Source: Capnocytophaga felis
Lineage (GTDB): Bacteria > Bacteroidota > Bacteroidia > Flavobacteriales > Flavobacteriaceae
Reading direction: 5' to 3'
Assembly: GCF_009684755.1 (NCBI RefSeq)
Contig: NZ_BLBC01000005.1
Location: 372,001-436,000, forward strand
Length of the DNA stretch: 64,000 bases
Shown in pieces: positions 44,861-54,175 of the stretch (the first letter of the stretch is position 1; each line of letters begins with the position of its first letter). Position numbers and translations under genes: made by a program. The notes beneath the pieces are model-generated. The model was not told the DNA's origin, searched no databases, and saw only the letters and a list, made by a program, of their open reading frames with translations.

Positions 44861-45595
44861 ATGCAAAAGCCTGCCATTTCTGTCATTACTGTTTCGTTTA
44901 ATGCAGTAGAAACAATTGAGAAAACAATACTTTCTGTAATTCATCAAAATTACAACAATGTTGAATACATCATCATTGATGGAGGAAGTACCGATGGTAC
45001 AGTTGATATTATCAAAAAATACGAAGATAAAATTGCCTATTGGGTTAGTGAACCAGATAAGGGAATTTATGATGCTATGAATAAAGGTATAAACAAAGTG
45101 ACTGGGGAATGGATAAACTTTATGAATGCAGGAGATGAATTTTACAACAATGATGTTTTGAATAAATTTTTCACAGCAAATAATCTAAAAGAAGTTGATG
45201 TAATATACGGAAATATGATTGTTCTTTTTCCTAAAAAGACCTCTTTAAAAAAACCTTTACCAATAAATCATCTAGAGAAAGGAATGCCTTTTTGTCACCA
45301 AAGTACTTTCATTAAAAGCAACCTCCACAAAAAGCATTTGTTCAACACAACTTATAAAATATGTGCTGATTATAAATTCTTTTTTGATATATATAATAAA
45401 GGTGCAAAGTTCAAATACAAAGACGTCATTGTGTCAAAATTTCTGTATGGGGGACTATCATCATCTTCTGCCTTAGATTTGTTGATAGAAGAAAGACATA
45501 TTTCAGGAAAAAAACATAACAGATATTTTCTCAACAAGTTCTTGAAAGAATTATTGTTGGGTCGGTTTTATGAAATTTACAGAAAATACATATAA
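44861..45595 (+). CDS. GT2 family glycosyltransferase (WcaA-like)
   Basis: 244 residues of GT-A fold. The start SVITVSFNAVETIEKT, the nucleotide-sugar-binding IIDGGSTDGT, and PDKGIYDAMNKGI fit the group that transfers a sugar to an undecaprenyl-linked acceptor. NAGDEF holds the metal-binding acidic pair. It starts 2 bases after the previous stop and ends in TAATG overlap with the polymerase gene. The donor is unknown. Confidence 0.88.
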   Translation: MQKPAISVITVSFNAVETIEKTILSVIHQNYNNVEYIIIDGGSTDGTVDIIKKYEDKIAYWVSEPDKGIYDAMNKGINKVTGEWINFMNAGDEFYNNDVLNKFFTANNLKEVDVIYGNMIVLFPKKTSLKKPLPINHLEKGMPFCHQSTFIKSNLHKKHLFNTTYKICADYKFFFDIYNKGAKFKYKDVIVSKFLYGGLSSSSALDLLIEERHISGKKHNRYFLNKFLKELLLGRFYEIYRKYI

Positions 45596-46632
45596 TGATA
45601 TATTTCATTTTATATTTATACTTTTTTTATCTCTCTGTTATTCAGTTAATTTATAAGCAAGCATTTAAAATTATAACAATTTTCTCAATGCTATTACTTA
45701 TATTTTTGGCAGGCATTAGAGTCAATACAGGAATAGACTATCTTGCTTATTTAGATATTTGGAAAGCAATATCTCCTATTTCTAGGACCTCTACTTTTCA
45801 AATGATTGCAGTAGAGCCTGGATTTGTTTTTCTTGTTTCATTTATAAAATTGTTCACAGCAAAATCCCTCTATTTTTTCCTTGTTTGTGCTTTTTTATCT
45901 ATTTTCCCAGTGTACTTAGGATTAAAAAAAATGGATATAAAATATATGTTTATATCATTTTTTATTTATCTGTTGGTATTTTACCTTACCTATCCTTTTA
46001 ATGGTATGCGACAGGGAATAGCAATGGGTATTTTCATCTTTTCTTTACCTTTCATTTTTAAAAAGAAGTTATTTTATGTAATTTTATTGAGCACCGTTGC
46101 TGGTCTAGTTCATTTGACAGGTTTTCTTATAATTATAGCCTATCTGGTAACTATATATAAAATAAATATAAAGCAGTTCTTTTTAGTAGGTTTTTTGCTT
46201 TCTATGGTATGTCTCAAATTGGACTTATTAGGAAAGCTTTTATTTGATGTTTTGGGTGTTAGTAATGTCTATATGACACTTTTTTCTGAATCGACCTCAA
46301 TGTTTCAAATAACAACAAGGGTATTGCTATCGTTTGTCTTGTATTATTTTGGAAAAATGATTAAAAATCCTGTCTTCGACAAATTATTTATTATGTACTT
46401 GGTAGGTTTTTTTATTTATATCTCTCTTTTTCAATATAATTTGTTAGCAACACGATTTAATATGTTTTTTAGGCTGTTAGAAATTATTTTAGTACCAATG
46501 TTACTTGAAAAAACAAAAAACGTCGAAACCAGATTAACTCTATTATTTATTTTCTTAATTCCTTCAACATATTCTTTCTATACGTTTCTTCTCGTTGAAG
46601 AAAACAAATACCATTATGAACTTAATTTTTAG
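45595..46632 (+). CDS. EpsG-family O-antigen/capsule polymerase (Wzy)
   Basis: 345 residues with about 10 membrane helices. The signature region VNTGIDYLAYLDIW and later PFNGMRQGIAMGIF are typical of EpsG-type polymerases. It would join repeat units on the periplasmic face after flipping. It overlaps the preceding glycosyltransferase stop by one base. Confidence 0.85.
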   Translation: MIYFILYLYFFYLSVIQLIYKQAFKIITIFSMLLLIFLAGIRVNTGIDYLAYLDIWKAISPISRTSTFQMIAVEPGFVFLVSFIKLFTAKSLYFFLVCAFLSIFPVYLGLKKMDIKYMFISFFIYLLVFYLTYPFNGMRQGIAMGIFIFSLPFIFKKKLFYVILLSTVAGLVHLTGFLIIIAYLVTIYKINIKQFFLVGFLLSMVCLKLDLLGKLLFDVLGVSNVYMTLFSESTSMFQITTRVLLSFVLYYFGKMIKNPVFDKLFIMYLVGFFIYISLFQYNLLATRFNMFFRLLEIILVPMLLEKTKNVETRLTLLFIFLIPSTYSFYTFLLVEENKYHYELNF

Positions 46633-46635
46633 CTT

Positions 46636-47622
46636 ATGAAAGCAAGTAAAAAATACAAAACAACAGTTATTATCCCTATATACAAAGCCGAAGTTTTCAT
46701 TGAAAGATGTTTAAATTCAGTATTTGATCAGGATTTAGACGATGTTGAATACATTATGATAAATGACTGTACTCCTGATAAAAGCTTTGAAATTGCCAAG
46801 CAAAAAGCTAATAAGTCTGAAAGAAAAGACGACATAAAATTCATTGAAAACGAAACTAACTTAGGCGTTGGCAAAACTCGAAGAAAGGGAATGCTCGCTG
46901 CTTCTGGAAAATATGTCATACAAATAGACTCAGATGATTGGATAGAACCTAATATGTTAAGTACTTTGTACAAAAAAGCTGAAGAAGAAAAAAGCGATGT
47001 AGTTACTTGTGATTATTACATTAGTTTTTTAAATGGTAAAAAAAAATACCGAAAAGAAGAGTATAAAACAGATATCAGCCATAACATAAAAGGTATTATG
47101 CTAGGGCGAGTTCATCCAAGTTTATGCAACACTTTGATACGTCGGGAATTTTATTTGAAAAATGATTTAATGCCCACAGGTAAGGTTAATTTGGGAGAAG
47201 ATTTTGAAACAATGTTCAAAGTTTTTCTGACTACAAACAAGGTCTCATATGTTCCACAAGCTTTTCTTCATTATACTCAATACAATACAAATTCTATCAC
47301 CAAAACAATGAATCAATCATACATTGATGATACAATTCGTTCAATTGAAATATTTGAGGAGATATTGAAGCCAGCACAGAACGAATATACAGAAGAATTT
47401 CGAACTATGCTTGTTTTTTGGAAAAAAATGTTTACTTTAGACGAAAAATATACGCATTACTTCTATGAAATTCACCCTGAAGCTAATAAATTTAAGTATG
47501 TATTTAGTAGTAATAATTATGGTCTTTTACAGAAAATAACAATAAGTTTTATGCTTATTCGAATGCCTTTTATTACAAGAGTGATTTACAAAACATACCG
47601 CTGGATAAAAACAAAATATTAA
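46636..47622 (+). CDS. GT2 family glycosyltransferase
   Basis: 328 residues. GT-A start TVIIPIYKAEVFIERC, MINDCTPD at the nucleotide site, NLGVGKTRRKG, and the DxD-like QIDSDDW. The C-terminal part, about 100 residues, is longer than the minimal domain and is basic. It starts three bases after the polymerase stop. Donor and acceptor are unknown. Confidence 0.88.
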   Translation: MKASKKYKTTVIIPIYKAEVFIERCLNSVFDQDLDDVEYIMINDCTPDKSFEIAKQKANKSERKDDIKFIENETNLGVGKTRRKGMLAASGKYVIQIDSDDWIEPNMLSTLYKKAEEEKSDVVTCDYYISFLNGKKKYRKEEYKTDISHNIKGIMLGRVHPSLCNTLIRREFYLKNDLMPTGKVNLGEDFETMFKVFLTTNKVSYVPQAFLHYTQYNTNSITKTMNQSYIDDTIRSIEIFEEILKPAQNEYTEEFRTMLVFWKKMFTLDEKYTHYFYEIHPEANKFKYVFSSNNYGLLQKITISFMLIRMPFITRVIYKTYRWIKTKY

Positions 47623-47633
47623 ATTTTACAAAA

Positions 47634-48392
47634 ATGAAAAATAATTTAGTATCAATAATAACCCCAATGTATAATGGTGCAAAATATGTAGGCAAAACCA
47701 TCGAATCAGTATTAGCACAGACATATTCAAATTGGGAAATGATTATTGTCGATGATGGCTCAAAAGACAACTCAGCAGACATAGTTGTAGAATACACTAA
47801 AAGAGATAGCAGAATAAAACTTTTAAAGCAGGAGAATGCAGGTTCAGCAACAGCCCGAAATAATGCCCTAAGCAATGCACAAGGGCAATATATCTGTTTT
47901 TTAGATGCAGATGATTTGCTGGAACCTAATTTTTTTATGAAACAAATAGCTTTTTTAAAACAAAAAAATGCAGCCTTAGTATTTGCTTCTTACAAGCGAA
48001 TTGATGAAAATGATAATGAAAAATTAAAACCTTTTATCGTTCCTAAATCAGTAACTTATAATGAATTGTTAAAAACTTGTTCGATATCCTGCTTAACGGC
48101 ATTATATGACAGAGAAAAAGTAGGAGACTTTTTTTTCAAAGAAGAATTAAAAAGCCTTCGAGATGATTTTGTTTTTTGGCTTCAAATATTAAAAAAAATA
48201 AATGTTGCTTACGGAAATCAAGAAGTATTAGCCTCTTATCGAGTTTTTGCAAGCAGTACCACGGGTAATAAGAAAAAGGTTATAAAACCTCAATTCCTCG
48301 TGTATTACAAAGTAGAAAAATTAGGTTTTTTTAAAAGTTTATACTACCTAACTCATTGGGCAATCAATGGTTTTTTAAAATACAATAAATAG
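47634..48392 (+). CDS. GT2 family glycosyltransferase
   Basis: 252 residues. Start VSIITPMYNGAKYVGKTIE, IIVDDGSKDNS, the GSATARNNALS helix and DADDLLEPNF metal site are all typical GT2. It has no long C-terminal extension. It lies 11 bases after the previous glycosyltransferase. Confidence 0.88.
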   Translation: MKNNLVSIITPMYNGAKYVGKTIESVLAQTYSNWEMIIVDDGSKDNSADIVVEYTKRDSRIKLLKQENAGSATARNNALSNAQGQYICFLDADDLLEPNFFMKQIAFLKQKNAALVFASYKRIDENDNEKLKPFIVPKSVTYNELLKTCSISCLTALYDREKVGDFFFKEELKSLRDDFVFWLQILKKINVAYGNQEVLASYRVFASSTTGNKKKVIKPQFLVYYKVEKLGFFKSLYYLTHWAINGFLKYNK

Positions 48393-48398
48393 AGAAAT

Positions 48399-49652
48399 AT
48401 GGATTTAATCGTAGGAGCGGGTATTTCAGGAATTGCATATGCAACTTTCACTAACAATGATTATTTGATGATTGACAAAGACCAAGAAATTGGTGGATAT
48501 TGCAAAACCATTAAAAGAAATGGATATGTATGGGATTATTCTGGACATTTTTTTCATTTCAGAGACGAAAAATTAAAAGAATTAGTCTGTAAACACATAG
48601 AACCAGATACTCTCAAAACAGTAAAAAAAGTAACAAAAATATACTACAAGGGTGAATACATTGATTTTCCTTTTCAAAAAAACATTCATCAACTTGACAA
48701 ACAAGAGTTCATAGAATGTTTATACGACCTATTTAATACCGAAAGTATTCAAGTAAAAACATTTAAAGATATGGTATATGCCAATTTAGGCAAAAGTATA
48801 TCCGATAAATTTTTAATTCCATACAACGAAAAACTGTACGCCTGCGATTTAAATCACCTAGACGCAGAGGCTATGGGACGATTTTTCCCAAAAGCAAACA
48901 AAGAAGAAATTATTTTAAATTTTAAAAAAGAAAATAATAGTTCTTACAATGATTATTTTGTTTATTCATCACAAGGTGCAATAGAATACGTCAAATCTTT
49001 GTTCAGAAATGTTGATGAAAATAAGGTTTTCTTGAACGAAGAATTACAAAACATTGATATAATTAATAAAGTAGCATATACTAATAAAAGAGAAATTCAT
49101 TTTGATAGGCTTATCTCAACAATGCCTTTTCCAAAATTACTTGAACTATGTAATATTCCTTTTGATAAATCTGCCTTTACTTGGAATAAAGTAATGGTAT
49201 TTAACTTGGGATTTGATAAAAAAGGAAAAGACGAAGAAAGTAGCTGGGTGTATGTTCCCGATAAAGATATTTGTTTTTATCGTTTAGGGTATTATGATAA
49301 TATCATAAAGTCAGATAGAATGTCTTTATACGTGGAGCTTGGTTTTCCGAAAGACGCTGATATTGGAAACACAGAAGATGTTTTAGCTAAAGTACTTTCT
49401 GACTTAAAGAAAATAGGTGTTGTTACTGATGAACAATTGGTGGATTACCACAGTGTAGTGATGAATCCAGCCTATGTGCATATTAATCAAAAAAGTGTAC
49501 AAATGGTTAAGGATTTCAAAAAACAATTAGCCCAACATAATATATATTCCATTGGTCGTTATGGCAGTTGGACTTATTGTTCCATTGAAGACAACATCAT
49601 TGAAGCAATAGAATTGTGTCAAGAAAATGAAAGTGAGTCAAAATTAGCATAA
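48399..49652 (+). CDS. FAD-dependent oxidoreductase, UDP-galactopyranose-mutase/protoporphyrinogen-oxidase-like
   Basis: 417 residues. The N-terminal FAD-binding motif IVGAGISGIAYA, MIDKDQEIGGYCKTIK and HFFHFRDE follow the amine-oxidase/UGM superfamily layout; the C-terminal end SIGRYGSWTYCSIEDNI places the FAD-contact residues. In glycan loci such proteins include sugar mutases and related FAD enzymes. It starts 6 bases after a glycosyltransferase. A true UDP-galactopyranose mutase role is possible but not demonstrated. Confidence 0.75.
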   Translation: MDLIVGAGISGIAYATFTNNDYLMIDKDQEIGGYCKTIKRNGYVWDYSGHFFHFRDEKLKELVCKHIEPDTLKTVKKVTKIYYKGEYIDFPFQKNIHQLDKQEFIECLYDLFNTESIQVKTFKDMVYANLGKSISDKFLIPYNEKLYACDLNHLDAEAMGRFFPKANKEEIILNFKKENNSSYNDYFVYSSQGAIEYVKSLFRNVDENKVFLNEELQNIDIINKVAYTNKREIHFDRLISTMPFPKLLELCNIPFDKSAFTWNKVMVFNLGFDKKGKDEESSWVYVPDKDICFYRLGYYDNIIKSDRMSLYVELGFPKDADIGNTEDVLAKVLSDLKKIGVVTDEQLVDYHSVVMNPAYVHINQKSVQMVKDFKKQLAQHNIYSIGRYGSWTYCSIEDNIIEAIELCQENESESKLA

Positions 49653-49690
49653 TAATACAAATTCTAAAAAGCCACAGTTATTGAAAATGT

Positions 49691-50830
49691 ATGAATAGAA
49701 AAAAAATATTTGTTTCAGGATGCTACGATATGTTACATTCAGGGCACGTTGCTTTTTTTGAAGAAGCATCACAGTTGGGAGATTTGTATGTAGGCATTGG
49801 TTCAGATAAAACCATTCAAGAACTCAAAGCCAGAAAAACCATCAATCCAGAACAAGAACGTTTGTATATGGTAAAAGCATTACGGTTTGTAAAAGATGCT
49901 TGGGTCAATTCAGGTTCAGGGATTTTGGATTTTAAAGAGGATATGATACAACTAAAACCAGATATCCTTTTTGTTAATGAAGATGGACATTCGCCAGCTA
50001 AGGAAGCTTTGTGCAAAGAGTTAGGAGTGGAATACTACGTAAGCAAGCGAATTCCGCACGGAAATTTGCCTGCTCGTAGCACAACGGCTTTACGTAAGGA
50101 ATGTCTTATTCCCTATCGGATTGATTTGGCTGGTGGCTGGCTTGATCAGCCGACAGTGTCTAAATTCTGTGCAGGTCCTGTCATAACTATTTGTATTGAA
50201 CCGGATTATGATTTTAATGACCGTAGTGGGATGTCAACAAGCACACGCAAAAAAGCTATTGAGCTTTGGCATACTGATATTCCCGAAGGAGACAAAGAGC
50301 ATTTAGCTAAGGTTTTGTTTTCCTACGAAAATTTTCCAGGAGAAGATTACATCAGTGGCTCGCAAGATGCACTTGGAATAGTACTTCCGGGACTTAACTA
50401 TTATTGGTATGAAGGAGGTTTTTGGCCAGAAAAAATTGAGAAAAATTTATCAAGTGACTTGCTTTCTTGGATAGAACGACATTTGTACTTATTGCCTTTA
50501 CAGCCTCGACATAGTGGTCTTCACGTAACAGAAGGAGCGAATGTTACACCCGAAAAAGTAAAAAAACTATCCGAGGCGGCACAACAATTCTGGGTATCCT
50601 TACTTCAAAAAGATTTAAAAGCCACAGGAAAAGCGATGACCTCTTCTTTTGATGCACAAGTTGCTTTATATCCTAATATGTTAAATGATGAAATTCGCAA
50701 GGAAATTGCCTCTTTACCAGAAACAGTAGTTGGTTATAAACTTAGTGGTGCAGGAGGAGGAGGTTATTTGGTGGTTTTGTCGGATATTCCTATTGAAAAG
50801 GCATTAAAAATTAGAATAAGAAGACAATAA
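49691..50830 (+). CDS. Fused nucleotidyltransferase-GHMP sugar kinase
   Basis: 379 residues with two domains. The first ~130 residues form a cytidylyltransferase-like Rossmann domain with GCYDMLHSGHVAFF (HxGH) and GIGSDKTI. The rest resembles a GHMP kinase: IPYRIDLAGGWLDQP near 145, and GYKLSGAGGGGYLVVL near the C-terminus. The P-loop-like glycine-serine motif in the kinase's middle is weak. The order is nucleotidyltransferase then kinase, as in Bacteroides Fkp (fucokinase/GDP-fucose pyrophosphorylase), but the N-terminal domain is a different fold. It could salvage a free sugar to a nucleotide sugar. A rhamnose-type mutarotase gene follows 4 bases later. Confidence 0.75.
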   Translation: MNRKKIFVSGCYDMLHSGHVAFFEEASQLGDLYVGIGSDKTIQELKARKTINPEQERLYMVKALRFVKDAWVNSGSGILDFKEDMIQLKPDILFVNEDGHSPAKEALCKELGVEYYVSKRIPHGNLPARSTTALRKECLIPYRIDLAGGWLDQPTVSKFCAGPVITICIEPDYDFNDRSGMSTSTRKKAIELWHTDIPEGDKEHLAKVLFSYENFPGEDYISGSQDALGIVLPGLNYYWYEGGFWPEKIEKNLSSDLLSWIERHLYLLPLQPRHSGLHVTEGANVTPEKVKKLSEAAQQFWVSLLQKDLKATGKAMTSSFDAQVALYPNMLNDEIRKEIASLPETVVGYKLSGAGGGGYLVVLSDIPIEKALKIRIRRQ

Positions 50831-50834
50831 ATTT

Positions 50835-51158
50835 ATGAAACGATTTGGACAAGTTATTAAAATAAAACCTGAAAAATTGGCTTATTATCGGGAATTGCAC
50901 GCCAATCCGTGGAAATCCGTTTTGGATAAAATCCGCGAATGTAATATTCGAAATTATTCCATTTTTTTATTAAATGATGAGCTTCTTTTTGCTTATTTTG
51001 AATATATTGGCGACAATTTTGAAGAAGATATGCAAAAAATGGCTGCCGACCCCGAAACACAACGTTGGTGGGCAGAGACTGATCCTTGCCAGCAACCTTT
51101 GGAGCTTAAAGAAGGAGAATGGTGGCACACAATGGAACAAATTTTTTACACGAAATAA
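50835..51158 (+). CDS. L-rhamnose mutarotase-like protein
   Basis: 107 residues, full RhaM length. It starts RFGQVIKIKPEKLAYYRELHA, with the catalytic-region histidine, NYSIFLLNDELLFAYFEY and the late PETQRWWAETDPCQ. The enzyme interconverts anomers of L-rhamnose or a similar 6-deoxy sugar, which would supply the anomer used by a C1 kinase. It follows the fused kinase by 4 bases and precedes rmlA by 9, so it is in the same transcript. Confidence 0.9.
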   Translation: MKRFGQVIKIKPEKLAYYRELHANPWKSVLDKIRECNIRNYSIFLLNDELLFAYFEYIGDNFEEDMQKMAADPETQRWWAETDPCQQPLELKEGEWWHTMEQIFYTK

Positions 51159-51167
51159 ATTAATATT

Positions 51168-52040
51168 ATGAAAGGAATCATTCTCGCAGGAGGCTCAGGG
51201 ACAAGGCTTTATCCTATTACAAAAGGTATTTCAAAGCAACTATTACCCATTTATGACAAACCGATGATTTATTATCCGCTTTCGGTGTTGATGTTAGCGG
51301 GTATTCGGGAGATTTTGGTCATTTCCACTCCACAGGATTTACCTGGTTTTCAACGTCTTTTAGGCAACGGGAGCGATTACGGAATTTCAATTAGTTATGC
51401 CGAACAACCCTCGCCCGACGGACTGGCACAAGCTTTTATTATCGGAGAGCAATTCATTGGAAATGACGATGTTTGCTTGGTTCTGGGCGACAACATTTTT
51501 TACGGACAAAGCTTTACCAAAATGCTTCTACAATCCGTTGAAACTGCTGAAAAAGAGCGTAAAGCAACCGTTTTCGGCTATTGGGTAAAAGACCCTGAAC
51601 GATATGGAGTCGCCGAATTCGATTCGGAAGGAAACGTACTTTCCATCGAAGAAAAACCCGAAAAACCCAAATCACATTATGCTGTCGTTGGGCTGTATTT
51701 CTATCCTAATAAAGTCGTGAACATTGCCAAACATATAAAGCCTTCGGCACGTGGAGAATTGGAAATCACCACTGTAAATCAAGAGTTTTTAAAAGATAAC
51801 GAACTGAAAGTCCAACTATTAGGACGAGGTTTTGCTTGGCTCGATACAGGCACACACGACTCGCTGTCTGAAGCCTCCAATTTCGTGGAAACTATCGAAA
51901 AACGTCAAGGGCTTAAAATTTCTTGTTTAGAAGAAATCGCTTATAAAAAAGGCTGGATTTCCGCCGAAAAAATACAAGAATTAGCCCAACCAATGCTCAA
52001 AAACCAATACGGGCAATATCTGATTGATTTATTGAAATAA
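51168..52040 (+). CDS. rfbA: Glucose-1-phosphate thymidylyltransferase
   Basis: 290 residues, usual RmlA length. [19 protein letters not shown] is the dTTP-binding loop, with [20 protein letters not shown] and the late [13 protein letters not shown]. It makes dTDP-glucose, first step of dTDP-L-rhamnose synthesis. It is separated from rmlC by an ATPase remnant and a palindromic element. Confidence 0.96.
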   Translation: MKGIILAGGSGTRLYPITKGISKQLLPIYDKPMIYYPLSVLMLAGIREILVISTPQDLPGFQRLLGNGSDYGISISYAEQPSPDGLAQAFIIGEQFIGNDDVCLVLGDNIFYGQSFTKMLLQSVETAEKERKATVFGYWVKDPERYGVAEFDSEGNVLSIEEKPEKPKSHYAVVGLYFYPNKVVNIAKHIKPSARGELEITTVNQEFLKDNELKVQLLGRGFAWLDTGTHDSLSEASNFVETIEKRQGLKISCLEEIAYKKGWISAEKIQELAQPMLKNQYGQYLIDLLK

Positions 52041-52144
52041 AATTTTGTTGCCTTTTAGTAAGTTACAAAATTCCTCTGCCAATGTAGTCAAGCTAAAAAG
52101 AGCTTTGGTAGATAAGGATATTTGGTAGTGGTGTAAAAAGTATG

Positions 52145-52163
52145 ATACTCTAAAAAAGAGTAT
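52145..52163 (+). terminator. Small hairpin downstream of rmlA, possible terminator
   Basis: A 7-bp stem ATACTCT (52145-52151) / AGAGTAT (52157-52163) with an A5 loop is followed by TTTCTG, so termination would be weak. It lies inside the interrupted ATPase remnant. Confidence 0.35.
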
Positions 52164-52168
52164 ATTTC

Positions 52169-52230
52169 TGTCAGGCTGAGCGAAGTCGAAGCCTTGTAAT
52201 AATAGGGCTTCGACTTCGCTCAGCCTGACA
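52169..52230. repeat. Perfect 25-bp palindromic REP-like element
   Basis: Arms 52169-52193 and 52206-52230 are exactly complementary over 25 bases, with a 12-base loop. The core is GAGCGAAGTCGAAG. A further 10-bp inverted pair, AAAGTATGAT (52137-52146) and ATCATACTTT (52243-52252), brackets the element. The same motif occurs three more times, imperfectly, downstream of rmlB (55719, 56092, 56298). Confidence 0.85.
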
Positions 52231-52372
52231 ATCGAAACTATCATCATACTTTCTATAACACGACCGGATATTTTAGATGATATTGCCGGGAAACTTACTT
52301 TCCAAGACCCGCTGTATCGAGAATGGTTAAAAAGACATTATTTCAAAATAAAATATTGATTATAAACAGTTT

Positions 52373-52948
52373 ATGAACATAACACAAACAGAAATAAAAG
52401 ACGTCATTATCATCGAACCGAAAATTTTTGGCGACGAGCGAGGATATTTCTTTGAGTCGTTTTCACAGCAAAAATTTATGGAACAGATTTGTAATACTAC
52501 TTTCGTGCAGGATAACGAATCAAAATCACGATACGGAGTTTTACGCGGACTTCATTTCCAAAAACCGCCTTTTTGTCAGTCAAAATTAGTGCGTGTGGTA
52601 GTCGGAAAGGTCTTAGACGTTGCGGTCGATATTCGCAAAGGCTCACCTACTTTCGGAAAGCACGTTGCCGTTGAACTTTCTGCTGAAAATAAGCGACAAT
52701 TGTTCGTCCCCAGAGGATTTGCTCACGGATTTGCAGTTCTCAGTGATGAAGTCATTTTTCAATATAAATGCGACAATTATTACAATCCCGAACACGAAGG
52801 GAGCATATCGTGGAACGACCCCGAATTGCAAATTGACTGGAAAATCCCTCACGATGACATTATCCTTTCTGAAAAAGACAAAGAAAGTCCGCTTTTGAAA
52901 GACGCTTATCACTTCAATTTTAATATGAACCTATATGAAATCGAGTGA
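52373..52948 (+). CDS. rfbC: dTDP-4-dehydrorhamnose 3,5-epimerase
   Basis: 191 residues, slightly longer than the usual ~182. The cupin core shows GDERGYFFESF, RYGVLRGLHFQKPP with the catalytic histidine, VAVDIRKGSPTFG, and FVPRGFAHGFAVLSD with the second catalytic region. It epimerises C3 and C5 of the 4-keto intermediate. The end overlaps the following small membrane-protein gene by 14 bases. Confidence 0.95.
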   Translation: MNITQTEIKDVIIIEPKIFGDERGYFFESFSQQKFMEQICNTTFVQDNESKSRYGVLRGLHFQKPPFCQSKLVRVVVGKVLDVAVDIRKGSPTFGKHVAVELSAENKRQLFVPRGFAHGFAVLSDEVIFQYKCDNYYNPEHEGSISWNDPELQIDWKIPHDDIILSEKDKESPLLKDAYHFNFNMNLYEIE

Positions 52949-53318
52949 TTTTACTACTAAAATACTCCATTTGTTCAATCTGATAGCAATTTTAGTTATC
53001 ACTAACGAAATATTGATGATAAAACCTGACTATTTCGGCTCGTTTTCAATCGGAATGGGGCTTGCGGGAATTGGATTGTCTCTATTAGTATTCGTTTCAA
53101 AGAAAAAATGGCTTGAAGCAGGCTATCATCTGTTGTTTGCTGTTTTCTTCGGTGTGAATTTCCTCACGTTTCCTATGGGAATCGCATTCGCACTTACGGG
53201 AGGAATACGTCTGACAATCATCATCTTATTTACAATATATTTACCGCTGTTATTACTGCTTATCTTCAACGGGAGGCAAGCAATTCTGCGAATTAGAAAT
53301 CACTCGACAAAATTTTAG
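52935..53318 (+). CDS. Small multi-pass membrane protein of unknown function
   Basis: 127 residues with about four hydrophobic helices (near 10-25, 38-55, 62-80, 88-112), a lysine-rich loop (SKKKWLEAG) and a basic tail. I recognise no family. It begins inside the rmlC gene and ends 8 bases before rmlD, so it is translated within the rhamnose operon. No catalytic motif is seen. Confidence 0.65.
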   Translation: MKSSDFTTKILHLFNLIAILVITNEILMIKPDYFGSFSIGMGLAGIGLSLLVFVSKKKWLEAGYHLLFAVFFGVNFLTFPMGIAFALTGGIRLTIIILFTIYLPLLLLLIFNGRQAILRIRNHSTKF

Positions 53319-53326
53319 TCTCACCT

Positions 53327-54175
53327 ATGAAAAATATTTTAATAACAGGGGCAAACGGACAATTAGGCTCTGAAATTCAAAATAGAAACATAAAAAACAA
53401 CGTAGGAAATTATTTCTATACAGATGCTTCGGAGTTAAATATTACCGACAAAAGAGCCGTTTCCGATTTCGTAAAGAAAAACAACATTCAAATCATCATA
53501 AATTGTGCGGCATACACCAATGTGGATAAAGCCGAAGACGATGCTGAAACCGCCGATTTAATAAACCACATTGCGGTGCGTAATCTCGCTGAAATTTGCA
53601 AAGAAAACAACATCGTACTTATCCATATATCAACAGATTATGTTTTCGGAGGCGACAAAAACACACCTTACACCGAAACTGACCCTACCAAAGCCTTAGG
53701 CGTTTACGGAAGAACTAAATTAGACGGCGAAAAAGCCATTCGCAATGCTGATATTGACCATCTTATTATCCGAACTTCGTGGTTGTATTCACTTTCCTTT
53801 GGGAATAATTTCGTCAAAACCATTCAGCGACTCAGTTGCGAACGGAATGAACTAAAAGTAGTTTTCGACCAAGTTGGAACGCCTACGAATGCTCGTGATT
53901 TAGCCGAATTTATCATTTATGTCATTGAGAAAGATTTATACAGAGGCAAACGCGAGGTGTATCACTTCTCGAATGAAGGCGTATGTTCGTGGTATGACTT
54001 TGCAATCGAAATCGTTCGTATGTCGGGAAGCAGTTGCATTGTAAAACCTTGTTTGTCAAACGAATTTCCGAGCAAAGTGAAACGTCCGAGTTATTCCGTT
54101 TTGGACAAATCAAAGCTGAAAAAAGATTTTAATTATACCATTTCACACTGGAAAGAAGCGTTAAAAAAAGGATAA
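53327..54175 (+). CDS. rfbD: dTDP-4-dehydrorhamnose reductase
   Basis: 282 residues. Rossmann motif ITGANGQLGSEI, CAAYTNVDKAEDD, STDYVFGG, and YGRTKLDGE with the Tyr-x3-Lys pair. It reduces the 4-keto group to give dTDP-L-rhamnose. Its last codons and stop lie inside the left inverted-repeat arm that precedes the four-helix-bundle gene. Confidence 0.95.
   Translation: MKNILITGANGQLGSEIQNRNIKNNVGNYFYTDASELNITDKRAVSDFVKKNNIQIIINCAAYTNVDKAEDDAETADLINHIAVRNLAEICKENNIVLIHISTDYVFGGDKNTPYTETDPTKALGVYGRTKLDGEKAIRNADIDHLIIRTSWLYSLSFGNNFVKTIQRLSCERNELKVVFDQVGTPTNARDLAEFIIYVIEKDLYRGKREVYHFSNEGVCSWYDFAIEIVRMSGSSCIVKPCLSNEFPSKVKRPSYSVLDKSKLKKDFNYTISHWKEALKKG

Larger units (their letters stand above)
52041..52359 (+). 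pseudogene. Remnant of an ATPase gene, interrupted by a palindromic element
   Basis: Directly after rmlA, in frame 1, the bases from about 52042 read LLPFSKLQNSSANVVKLKRA and then LVDKDIW before a stop at about 52129. After the palindromic element, the same frame reads ITRPDILDDIAGKLTFQDP and LYREWLKRHYFKIKY and stops at 52357-52359. These fragments resemble the C-terminal end of Bacteroidota AAA ATP-binding proteins of the DUF234/AAA_14 kind, whose tails carry DPLYREWLKR-like wording. Nothing of the P-loop part is present. The ATPase call is an inference from short fragments. Confidence 0.5.

Noticed and set aside
52620-52898. Alternative frames over rmlC
   Set aside because: Short shadows of a gene with all RmlC motifs.
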